A stretch of 38,152 nt of DNA from CAZQSL01 sp964595945 (lineage in GTDB: Bacteria > UBP15 > UBA6099 > JAJRTR01): contig CAZQSL010000021.1 in assembly GCA_964595945.1 (NCBI GenBank), positions 1 through 38,152 on the forward strand, written 5' to 3'. Numbering within the stretch: position 1 is the stretch's first letter; each line of letters starts with the position of its first letter. The position numbers and the translations under genes are program-made. Shown piece by piece: positions 8,071 to 15,126 of this stretch. Under the pieces are notes generated by a model. The model did no database searches. It was not told the DNA's origin and saw nothing but the letters and a program-made list of their open reading frames with translations.

Positions 8071-8183
8071 TGGCAAGATTGCGCCGGGTTATTTTCTGCC
8101 AAACCCTAAGGTATGTAGCTGAGATGCCAACACGGAAAACGGGCAATAAAGTTAAGGTTATTTTGTAACAAGCCCATAGTGCC
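8071..8183 (+). repeat. Dispersed intergenic repeat, family 2, short copy
   Basis: Shares with 19199-19344 the order GCAAGATTGCGCCGG, CTAAGGTATGTA-CTGAG, ACGGAAAACGG-like and ACAAGCCC-TAGTGCC. Compared with the longer copy it lacks about 25 central bases. It lies in the non-coding gap between the nitroreductase-like gene and the next small gene. Confidence 0.6.
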
Positions 8184-8238
8184 GGAGATGAGCAACGGAT
8201 GGCTCGGAGACATAGGATTTTATGGGAAGGAACTAACC

Positions 8239-8649
8239 ATGAACATCACAATGGATACTTCGCTGCTGATACAGGTCAGCCCCACGCAGAGTGCCGCCAC
8301 GGACAGGCTCATGGGGCAATCCGAAGAGGACATGATGACAAAGCTGCTGCTGACGCGGATCAAAAACGCGCGGCTCGCGCGCGCTACGAGGGATTCGCTC
8401 AGTGCGCTCGTTCGGTCGGTCGCGTCGGAGGGCGGTGTCGATCACAAGGCGTTCAACAGCATTTCGGCAACTGTCACCCTGATGGAAACCATGAACAGGG
8501 GATACGCCAGGGATCGGGAGTTTGACGAATTGCCGCGTGAGCGTACGGTGGATGACGAGATGAGCCGCATCGTCGAGTCGCGCTCGCGAAAACGCGCTGC
8601 GGCAGAGTCGGCAAGAGAGCTTCAGAACAAGTTTTCGACACTGGCGTAG
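8239..8649 (+). CDS. Conserved-looking small protein of unknown function
   Basis: The protein has 136 residues from the ATG at 8239, which has AAGGA eight bases upstream; in-frame starts further up would run into the repeat. No family is recognised. It is predicted helical and strongly charged, with ESRSRKRAAAESARELQNKFSTLA at the C-terminus (described in pieces: a basic RSRKR followed by an amphipathic helix). There is no signal peptide or membrane segment. Codon use matches neighbouring genes, supporting a real gene. It stands alone, with gaps on both sides. Confidence 0.6.
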   Translation: MNITMDTSLLIQVSPTQSAATDRLMGQSEEDMMTKLLLTRIKNARLARATRDSLSALVRSVASEGGVDHKAFNSISATVTLMETMNRGYARDREFDELPRERTVDDEMSRIVESRSRKRAAAESARELQNKFSTLA

Positions 8650-8887
8650 CGGGTTTCCTCCTTTTACACAAGTCGGAAATGGGAACCTGGTCCTGAAACT
8701 CAGGAGACAAAGTACGGGACATCCGGTATGTGAATACTTGACAAAAGGTCGAAACACGGTCAGAAATATTGCATAAAGGATGTAACACACGGTGTCCAAT
8801 AGACGGATGAGGCTCATAATATAATTCCCGGCCAACATTCACATAGCATCCATTCAACTCCACTCCACAATCGGAGGCAACACTAAA

Positions 8888-9880
8888 TTGAGAGTGTATT
8901 TCTACGTACTGATAAGCGCGATACTGCGCCTGCCTGCCTTCGCCCCGATCGAAAAATCCATTGAAGGCACCATCATGGGCAAACTCGAAACCGCCGCAGA
9001 TGTCCGTGTGAGAATATCCGCTGGCCGACTCGCGTTTCTCTTCAAAGGCATTTGCAAACGCGTGATCATCGAGGTGCGCGGACTCAGCGTCAGCGGCATG
9101 AAATTCAACATGTTCCGCATAGAAATCGACGGACTTCGCTACGATCCATATTCTACTTTTGTGAAAAATAAAGCGCGCCTCATAGACGCCGACAACTGCA
9201 CGTACCACATCAATATACTCGACAATGACCTGCAGGAATTCATCCGTCTGAAATCGCCGGTTCTCAGCAAAGTCAACATCACTGTCGACGAGGACTGGGT
9301 AACCATCCACCGACCCGCGAGCGGACTCGCCGCCATACTTGGTTTCAAGGAGGCATTCACCCTGCGTGGCCGCCTGCGCGTCAATCCATCAAAAAACATC
9401 TTCCTCGATATAGACCGCGTCAGTACATTCAGCATCAAGGCTAACAAACGCGTCATCGACACGGTTACGACACTCATCAACCCCATCATCCGGGCGCGCG
9501 ACATTTCGCGTCTCATGCAGGCAAAATCCGTGGAAATCATCGAAGGCAAATACCCCACGCTCACACTTCACGATATACGGCTCGATGTCGGCGAAGTCGA
9601 TCTGAAAGGCCGGATAGTGTTCGAGCCCCGCCCGATCGAAACCGTATCAGACGAAACTGCAGCGCCCGAATCCACCGACTCCTTGCCATTGTCTGAACCT
9701 GTCCCGGCAGCCGCCATTTCATCTCCGGACGAACCCGTGCAGATACCCGAAACGCCACCGGAAATCGCCACCGTGTCCGATGATGAAGCATTGGAAGAAC
9801 AGCAGGAGCCGCCAGAGGATGAGCTCGATAACCGCTCCGAAGCCCCTGCCCCTTCGGAAGACAAACCCGCCACCGATTAG
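8888..9880 (+). CDS. DUF2993 (LmeA-like) lipid-binding protein with acidic tail
   Basis: The protein has 330 residues. The TTG start is inferred from GGAGG ten bases upstream; a GTG two codons later is the alternative. The N-terminus (VYFYVLISAILRLPAF) is weakly hydrophobic. Residues 25-235 follow the DUF2993 pattern of alternating beta strands: GKLETAADVRVRIS, KRVIIEVRGLSVSGMKFNMFRIEIDGLRY, NCTYHINILDNDLQEFI, then GKYPTLTLHDIRLDVGEVDLKGRIVF. Relatives such as mycobacterial LmeA bind phospholipids at the periplasmic face. The last 100 residues are a Pro/Glu/Ser-rich, disordered tail (PEPVQIPETPP-like) not needed for the fold. It is convergent with the MATE gene, 42 bases apart. Confidence 0.7.
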   Translation: MRVYFYVLISAILRLPAFAPIEKSIEGTIMGKLETAADVRVRISAGRLAFLFKGICKRVIIEVRGLSVSGMKFNMFRIEIDGLRYDPYSTFVKNKARLIDADNCTYHINILDNDLQEFIRLKSPVLSKVNITVDEDWVTIHRPASGLAAILGFKEAFTLRGRLRVNPSKNIFLDIDRVSTFSIKANKRVIDTVTTLINPIIRARDISRLMQAKSVEIIEGKYPTLTLHDIRLDVGEVDLKGRIVFEPRPIETVSDETAAPESTDSLPLSEPVPAAAISSPDEPVQIPETPPEIATVSDDEALEEQQEPPEDELDNRSEAPAPSEDKPATD

Positions 9881-9922
9881 CATGACTTCACATCTGTGCG
9901 CAAATCCGCCATACATCAAATA

Positions 9923-11356
9923 TCACACAGAGGGTCCGGCTTCGGGGAGAGTGTCTTTGTCGAAGCGATCGAGGCGTGTTTTCCACTTGCCGCGCGAGTA
10001 GAAAAACGCGAGAATGGCAAGTCCGAAGACGTTGGAGGCGGGAAGGCTGTACCAGATGCCGTCGAGACCGATGCCCGTGTATTTCGGCAGGATGGCGGCA
10101 ACGATGACGAGGACGGCGGCGCGGACTATGGCGCAGAGCATATTGGGCATGGTGTCGCCCGAGCCGCTGAATACGCTTTGATAGATGATGACGACGACAA
10201 TCAGCAACTGTGAGAGAGAAAGGATATGCATGGCCTTTGTGCCGATGGCCATCATTTGCGCGGCTTCTGAGACGGTTTCGGTCTTGAGGAATAGCGCGAT
10301 GAAGAATCCCGGGAATGTGAAGAACAGGAAAGCGAAGACGGCAGAGACCGAGAGCGAAATGATGAGTCCGAGCCGGAAGGACAATATGGCGCGCTGGGGT
10401 TTGTTTGCGCCGAGGTTTTGGCCAACGATGGCCGAGACTGCGCTGCCGAGTCCCATGACGGGGATGGTGGTGATCTGCATGATGCGCATGGTGAGACCGA
10501 GCGCTGCCACGACGGCGGTGCCGTATTCGCCATAGCTGGATGCGAGGCGAAGCAGTACGACAGTGCTGGCGCTGAGGACGAAGAACTGTATGCCTCCGGG
10601 CAGTCCGATGCGGAGCATCATGGCGATGGTTTTCCAGTCGGGGGCAAAGCGGCTCAGAAGCGGGATTTTGATGCGGCTTTTGCCGGATGTCAGGGCGTAG
10701 ACGCAGTAGGCGACGGAAAAGACTTTCGAGATGGTGTTGGCGAGTCCTGAGCCTGCGATGCCGAGTTGAGGAAATGGCCCCCATCCGAAGATGAGCGCCG
10801 GGTCGAGGAAGAGGTTGAAGATGTTGCCTATGACCATCATGATGAGCGCGTGGATGACATCCCCGGCGCCGCGGAGCGCGAATGACATGGTGATGAGAAA
10901 CATATCGGCGAGGATACCGGGAGCAAAGGTGCGCATGAAAGCGGATGTGAGTTCGAGCGCTTCGCCGCGCGCGCCGAGAAACGCCGACAGGGGGTGGCAG
11001 AAAACGAGGACGAGCGCGGAGATGGCTACTCCGAGGATCAGTGAGATGAATGCCGCGTTGTGCGCGATGGAGTTGCCGGAGGCTTCGTTGCCGCGGCCGA
11101 ATTCGCGGGCTACGAGCGCGAGTGCGCCGGTGCTGCATATCTGCGCTACGGCGAAGATCACGAAGAAGAATGTGCCTGCATAGGATATTGCGGCAATCGC
11201 GTGCTGTCCGAGCCGGCCTACCCAATAGGTGTCGACGATGACGTAAAGGTAATTCATCATGAAGCCGAGGGTGACCGGGATGCCGAGAGAAAACAGGTAT
11301 CGGAGGATACTGCCTTCGGTGAGGTTGCGTTTTTTCATTGAGAATATTCCGGCCAT
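9923..11356 (-). CDS. MATE-family multidrug/sodium antiporter
   Basis: The protein has 477 residues with about 12 membrane segments in two homologous halves. It starts MAGIFSMKKRNLTEGSILRYLFSLGIPVTLGFMMNYLYVIVDTYWVGRLG, the canonical MATE N-terminus (written here in part: LFSLGIPVTLG, VDTYWVGRLG). The second half begins LRIGLPGGIQFFVLS and contains GLGSAVSAIVGQNLGA. MATE proteins export cationic drugs or metabolites against Na+ or H+ at the inner membrane. The start at 11356 has GGAG at good spacing; upstream in-frame codons overlap the divergent GT9 gene and are rejected. The substrate cannot be told from sequence. Confidence 0.92.
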   Translation of the reverse strand: MAGIFSMKKRNLTEGSILRYLFSLGIPVTLGFMMNYLYVIVDTYWVGRLGQHAIAAISYAGTFFFVIFAVAQICSTGALALVAREFGRGNEASGNSIAHNAAFISLILGVAISALVLVFCHPLSAFLGARGEALELTSAFMRTFAPGILADMFLITMSFALRGAGDVIHALIMMVIGNIFNLFLDPALIFGWGPFPQLGIAGSGLANTISKVFSVAYCVYALTSGKSRIKIPLLSRFAPDWKTIAMMLRIGLPGGIQFFVLSASTVVLLRLASSYGEYGTAVVAALGLTMRIMQITTIPVMGLGSAVSAIVGQNLGANKPQRAILSFRLGLIISLSVSAVFAFLFFTFPGFFIALFLKTETVSEAAQMMAIGTKAMHILSLSQLLIVVVIIYQSVFSGSGDTMPNMLCAIVRAAVLVIVAAILPKYTGIGLDGIWYSLPASNVFGLAILAFFYSRGKWKTRLDRFDKDTLPEAGPSV

Positions 11357-11383
11357 TACTTCTCCGCGGAAGTGCGCGGGATG

Positions 11384-11413
11384 TTGCCGCACCGCCCGAA
11401 TATTTAGTATAGT
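11384..11413 (+). promoter_or_regulatory. Promoter giving a leaderless GT9 transcript
   Basis: TTGCCG (11384-11389) and TATAGT (11408-11413) are 18 bases apart. The -10 ends six bases before the ATG at 11420, so transcription would begin at or next to the start codon. No ribosome-binding site precedes the ATG. Confidence 0.5.
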
Positions 11414-11419
11414 ATCTGT

Positions 11420-12646
11420 ATGAGTGAAAACAATAAAAATATCGACTTCGTAGAAGAATTCGCCAGCGCGTCCGAGGAAGGCATATTCGTGCTGCACACG
11501 GACTGCCGCCATTACCGGGGCGAAAAGCCCTGCAAGTACGGACGCCTGTGCGGCGGGTGTCCCGAGTATGACGCGTGGACGGCGAAGATACTCGTCATCA
11601 AAACCGCCGCGATGGGCGACGTACTGCGCACGACTTCCATCCTCCCGGCGCTCCGCAGAAAATATTCCGGCAGCAAAATCACATGGGTCACGGCTCCGCC
11701 GGCCATGCGACTACTCGAAGGCAGCCCATACATCGACGAACTTATTGCCTACGATGGCCGTGCACTTCCTGCGCTTGCGACTCGGCGGTTCGATCTGATC
11801 TGTTCGCTCGACAAGACACCCGCCGAATGCGGACTCGCCACTATGCTCGATGCCGTCGACAAGGTTGGCACCGGTCTTTCGCAGGATGGTATGCCGTTCC
11901 CGATCAATCCCGCGAGCAAATTCTATTTCCGACTCGGTCTCGATGACAAACTGAAATTCCACAAAAACACCCGCACTTACACCGATCTCCTGCGTGACGT
12001 GTGCGAGCTCGACCACATCCCCGACCGCCCCGTGCTGGCTCTCACCGAAGCCGACCGCGAACGGGGCATGGCACTTCTCCCGCCAGCGTTTTCCGGCGAA
12101 GGACTCAAGGTTGGGATAGTCGTCGGCGCGGCGGAAACATTTGCCAATAAAGTGTTTCCGCCGGCGAAGTGGGCGGGACTGATTTCATCACTGAAAGACC
12201 GCCGGCCCGATGCCCTCATTGCCATTATGGGAGGCCCGCCCGATGCCGCCGCAATCACTGAAACCGCTGCCAGCACCACCGGCAAAGCCGAGTCCTTTAC
12301 GGTTACTTCCGACATCAAAACTTATGCCGGAGCGATGGACGCTCTTGATGTCGTCATCTGCGGCGATACGCTCGCCATGCACATCGCAACCGCCCTTCGC
12401 AAACGCCTCGTCGTACTCTTCGGCCCCACATGTCACGCTGAAATCGAACTTTTCGGACTTGGCGAAAAACTCGTTTCCCCCATCGACTGCGCGCCTTGCT
12501 ACAAAGGAAAATGCACCATGTCCCCCAACTGCATGGACCTCATTTCGATCGACTCAGTTGTCGATGCTTTCGAGCGAGTCCTCACGCTTAGCGAGCCCCC
12601 TCCGCCTGAAATACCTCTCGATCTCGATGCGTTTTTCCCGGACTAA
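11420..12646 (+). CDS. Glycosyltransferase family 9 (heptosyltransferase-like) with cysteine-rich N-terminus
   Basis: The protein has 408 residues. After about 50 residues it shows the GT9 hallmarks: ILVIKTAAMGDVLRTTSILPALRRKYP-like start, WVTAPPAMRLLEGSPYIDEL, then a C-terminal Rossmann half with GDTLAMHIATALRKRLVVLFGPT and the usual CAPCYKGKC-x4-CM cysteine segment. GT9 enzymes transfer heptose or related sugars to lipopolysaccharide core or similar acceptors at the cytoplasmic membrane face. The N-terminal extension has C29, C38, C44 and C47, arranged as a possible metal site; this is not part of the standard GT9 fold. It diverges from the MATE gene and has no ribosome site, suggesting a leaderless mRNA. 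Confidence 0.85.
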   Translation: MSENNKNIDFVEEFASASEEGIFVLHTDCRHYRGEKPCKYGRLCGGCPEYDAWTAKILVIKTAAMGDVLRTTSILPALRRKYSGSKITWVTAPPAMRLLEGSPYIDELIAYDGRALPALATRRFDLICSLDKTPAECGLATMLDAVDKVGTGLSQDGMPFPINPASKFYFRLGLDDKLKFHKNTRTYTDLLRDVCELDHIPDRPVLALTEADRERGMALLPPAFSGEGLKVGIVVGAAETFANKVFPPAKWAGLISSLKDRRPDALIAIMGGPPDAAAITETAASTTGKAESFTVTSDIKTYAGAMDALDVVICGDTLAMHIATALRKRLVVLFGPTCHAEIELFGLGEKLVSPIDCAPCYKGKCTMSPNCMDLISIDSVVDAFERVLTLSEPPPPEIPLDLDAFFPD

Positions 12647-12699
12647 GTCTGAAGTTATTATCTGGCATTTTTTTCTTTTCCTCTGCCGCACTTATGACA

Positions 12700-12705
12700 T
12701 AGAAT
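12700..12705 (+). promoter_or_regulatory. Possible -10 box of the first metallophosphoesterase gene (leaderless)
   Basis: TAGAAT ends seven bases before the ATG at 12713, with no ribosome site between. The -35 region is poor. The sequence TGCCGCAC stands upstream here (12684) and upstream of the GT9 gene (11385). Confidence 0.3.
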
Positions 12706-12712
12706 AGTGTGC

Positions 12713-14098
12713 ATGGATAAAAGAGACGATCATATAATCATAAACCGCCGCGACTTTCTGAAGTTCGCGGGCAGTGCCGGAGCCGGACTTTTTCTCGGCT
12801 CGATCATGACAGGCACGTCAACCAGACCGGCTCTGGCAGCCGATGGCATCACCACCACTGGATGCTTCGCGCTCAAAAGCGATCCTGCCGCGCCCGTTCT
12901 TCGCGCCATTTCGCTCGCGCCGTCTTTCACTCTTAAACTCCCCGCGCCCGGCACTGCAAAAATTACGCTCACAAATGTTTCGCCCGCGCGGCTCATAGCC
13001 GGCAATCCCGCCGCTACAATCACGGCCACGGGCGATACCTCGGTCATCATCGAATCACCATCACTGCCCGACGGCACAGTCGCCGTCACGACTTCTTTCG
13101 CCCCGCTGCCAGGCGACCGCATGGACTTCATCGTCATCAGCGATACGCACCTCGGCGATCCGCTCGCGGAGGAGCATTTCGGACGTGTGCTGCGCCACAT
13201 CAATCTGCGCCGGCCGCTTTTCCTTGCCAACGCAGGCGACAATGTCGATGTCGACGAACCCAGGCAGTGGGCGGTTTTCAACGAGCGCATGTCGACTCTG
13301 AAAGTCCCGCTGTTCACCACTATCGGCAATCACGACAGCTACCTCGCCACCCGGCTCTACAAAAAAAATCTCGGCGATCTCTATTATTCAGTAAACGCCT
13401 TCGACTGCCAGTATCTCTTCCTCGACAACGCGCAAAAGCACAACAACGCCACGCTCAGCATGGATGGCTCATCACCAGGAGCTCAATGGGACTGGCTGCA
13501 AGGGCAGCTCGCGCTGCCGGCGAAGCACCGTTTCGTTTTTTTTCATTTTCCCGTCTACGGCGTACGTGGCATGATGGACCCCATCTACCTCGCCGGCACT
13601 CCACTCGAAAACCGCTCTGCCGAAGTCGAACGCATGATCAGGCTTTTCCGCGAAAACGGTGTCGAGTATATCTGTCATGGACATGAACACCAGCCCGCGC
13701 GCGAAGTCCGCGATGGCATAGTGCATCTGCAACTCGGCGGGGGCGGCGGCTCTAAGGCCTCAGTCACGGAAGACTGCGATGTGAATTTCTCGCACATTTT
13801 CATCGACGAAAAAGGCATCCGCGATTACACGACTTTTCTATATTACGACCAGTCGGAAATCGACCGCATCGAATTCTGCGAGCCGCGCAGCGCCGTGCCG
13901 GCAAGTTATTCATTCCCTCTTATCGTGCACGGCATCGCAAATAATGGCCGCTTCCTCGCGGTCGAACCCGAAATCATCATCACATCCGGCGGCGGCAAGA
14001 TCGACGGTCTTACATACACGGCAGGCGCGCCGGGACGCGTTGCGCTCGAAGCACGCTTCGGCGCTCACAGTGCCGGATGCGAATTTGAAGTGGTTTGA
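12713..14098 (+). CDS. Tat-exported calcineurin-like metallophosphoesterase (first of a tandem pair)
   Basis: The protein has 461 residues. A twin-arginine signal (NRRDFLKFAG, residues 11-20, cleavage near ALA-AD) directs export. Residues 50-135 form a beta-rich, Ig-like region. The metallophosphoesterase domain shows the metal ligands in order: DTH (D144, H146), GDN (D176), GNHD (N207, H208), HFP (H278) and GHEH (323-326). About 90 residues of beta structure close the protein. It would cleave phosphoester bonds outside the cytoplasm, presumably for phosphate supply or cell-surface turnover; the substrate is unknown. The next gene, 26 bases on, encodes a second, shorter enzyme of the same family and is probably in the same operon. 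Confidence 0.87.
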   Translation: MDKRDDHIIINRRDFLKFAGSAGAGLFLGSIMTGTSTRPALAADGITTTGCFALKSDPAAPVLRAISLAPSFTLKLPAPGTAKITLTNVSPARLIAGNPAATITATGDTSVIIESPSLPDGTVAVTTSFAPLPGDRMDFIVISDTHLGDPLAEEHFGRVLRHINLRRPLFLANAGDNVDVDEPRQWAVFNERMSTLKVPLFTTIGNHDSYLATRLYKKNLGDLYYSVNAFDCQYLFLDNAQKHNNATLSMDGSSPGAQWDWLQGQLALPAKHRFVFFHFPVYGVRGMMDPIYLAGTPLENRSAEVERMIRLFRENGVEYICHGHEHQPAREVRDGIVHLQLGGGGGSKASVTEDCDVNFSHIFIDEKGIRDYTTFLYYDQSEIDRIEFCEPRSAVPASYSFPLIVHGIANNGRFLAVEPEIIITSGGGKIDGLTYTAGAPGRVALEARFGAHSAGCEFEVV

Positions 14099-14124
14099 AA
14101 TCCTGAAATACGGGAGATAGCTGG

Positions 14125-14976
14125 ATGATGACAAAAAGCAATTTCTCAAGACGCGACTTCCTGAGACTCGCCGGACTCGCGGGCGCGGCGGCGGCTTTCC
14201 CGACTGTCCTCTCTGGCCGTGCGTTCGCCGCGTACAATGCCCCGTGGCCGGTCAATGACCACATGATCGCTCGCCTCGCAGCCGCTCAAGTCGCCGATCC
14301 TGCTACTTTCATATTCGTCGGCGATGTGCATGTGCCATTCGACGACAAGGGTATTTTTTCGACAATCGCCCGCCGCGCTAACGAGCTCGGCGTTTCATTC
14401 GTCCACATCGGTGGAGATAATGTTCAGATCGCCAATCTCACTAATTACCGCCAGTTTCTTACCAAGCAGAAAAAATTCAGCATGCCGGTCATATCGACAA
14501 TCGGCAACCATGATACCGCATGCGAAACAGGCTGCGAAGACTGGTCGGTGTGGCAAGAGCGGTTCGGCAATCCCTTTTTTCGCTATGACGTAGGCGGTGT
14601 CAGGATCATCTCGCTCAACAATGCAAACAAAACCCTTTCGGAAGACGATTACAAATTTCTCGAAGACTCCCTGAAAACCGGGCTGAGAAAAATCGTGGTC
14701 ATGCACCGCCCGGTCGGATATCTTAACCCGGCATACGAAGTACCGCTCGACGACCCCGAAGGCCGTTTCCGCACACTCATCGAAAACGGTGGCGTCACTG
14801 CTGTCATGACCGGCCACGAACACCACTACGGCCACTACGAAGTCAATGGCATCAAGTATATAGTCTCGGGCGGCGGCGGCGGCATGCTCAGCCGTGGTGT
14901 CGACAATACGTTCCATCACTTCCTCATTGTCAGAGCGGGCCGCGACACATTCGACTATACCGTCGAAAGAGTCTGA
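14125..14976 (+). CDS. Tat-exported calcineurin-like metallophosphoesterase (second of the pair)
   Basis: The protein has 283 residues. It begins with a twin-arginine signal (SRRDFLRLAGLAG) and an AFA-A cleavage site near residue 36. The catalytic motifs are complete: GDVH (first metal ligands), GGDN, GNHD, MHRP and GHEHHYGHY. It is only the catalytic core, without the Ig-like and C-terminal regions of the upstream enzyme. GGGAGA precedes the ATG. Both genes use the same codons and are closely spaced, suggesting duplication followed by divergence. The substrate is unknown. Confidence 0.87.
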   Translation: MMTKSNFSRRDFLRLAGLAGAAAAFPTVLSGRAFAAYNAPWPVNDHMIARLAAAQVADPATFIFVGDVHVPFDDKGIFSTIARRANELGVSFVHIGGDNVQIANLTNYRQFLTKQKKFSMPVISTIGNHDTACETGCEDWSVWQERFGNPFFRYDVGGVRIISLNNANKTLSEDDYKFLEDSLKTGLRKIVVMHRPVGYLNPAYEVPLDDPEGRFRTLIENGGVTAVMTGHEHHYGHYEVNGIKYIVSGGGGGMLSRGVDNTFHHFLIVRAGRDTFDYTVERV

Positions 14977-15126
14977 CCGCTCACAAACGCCTAACAGGAC
15001 CGGAATAACATCTTTTGTGGAAAGAACCCGTTTAGTTGTGGTAATATAAAGGTAATATAAATCAGGCACGCAGGGACGTGTCGCTCGAAAGCAAATAAAA
15101 CAATATCACATATCAGGAGAGTGCTT

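Noticed and set aside
9888..11225. Long Arg/His-rich minus-strand frame (445 codons) overlapping the MATE gene
   Set aside because: It is an out-of-frame reading of the MATE gene, has no family features and no ribosome site.
14395..15069. Minus-strand 224-codon frame across the second metallophosphoesterase
   Set aside because: Antisense of a gene with complete catalytic motifs; composition is a shadow pattern.
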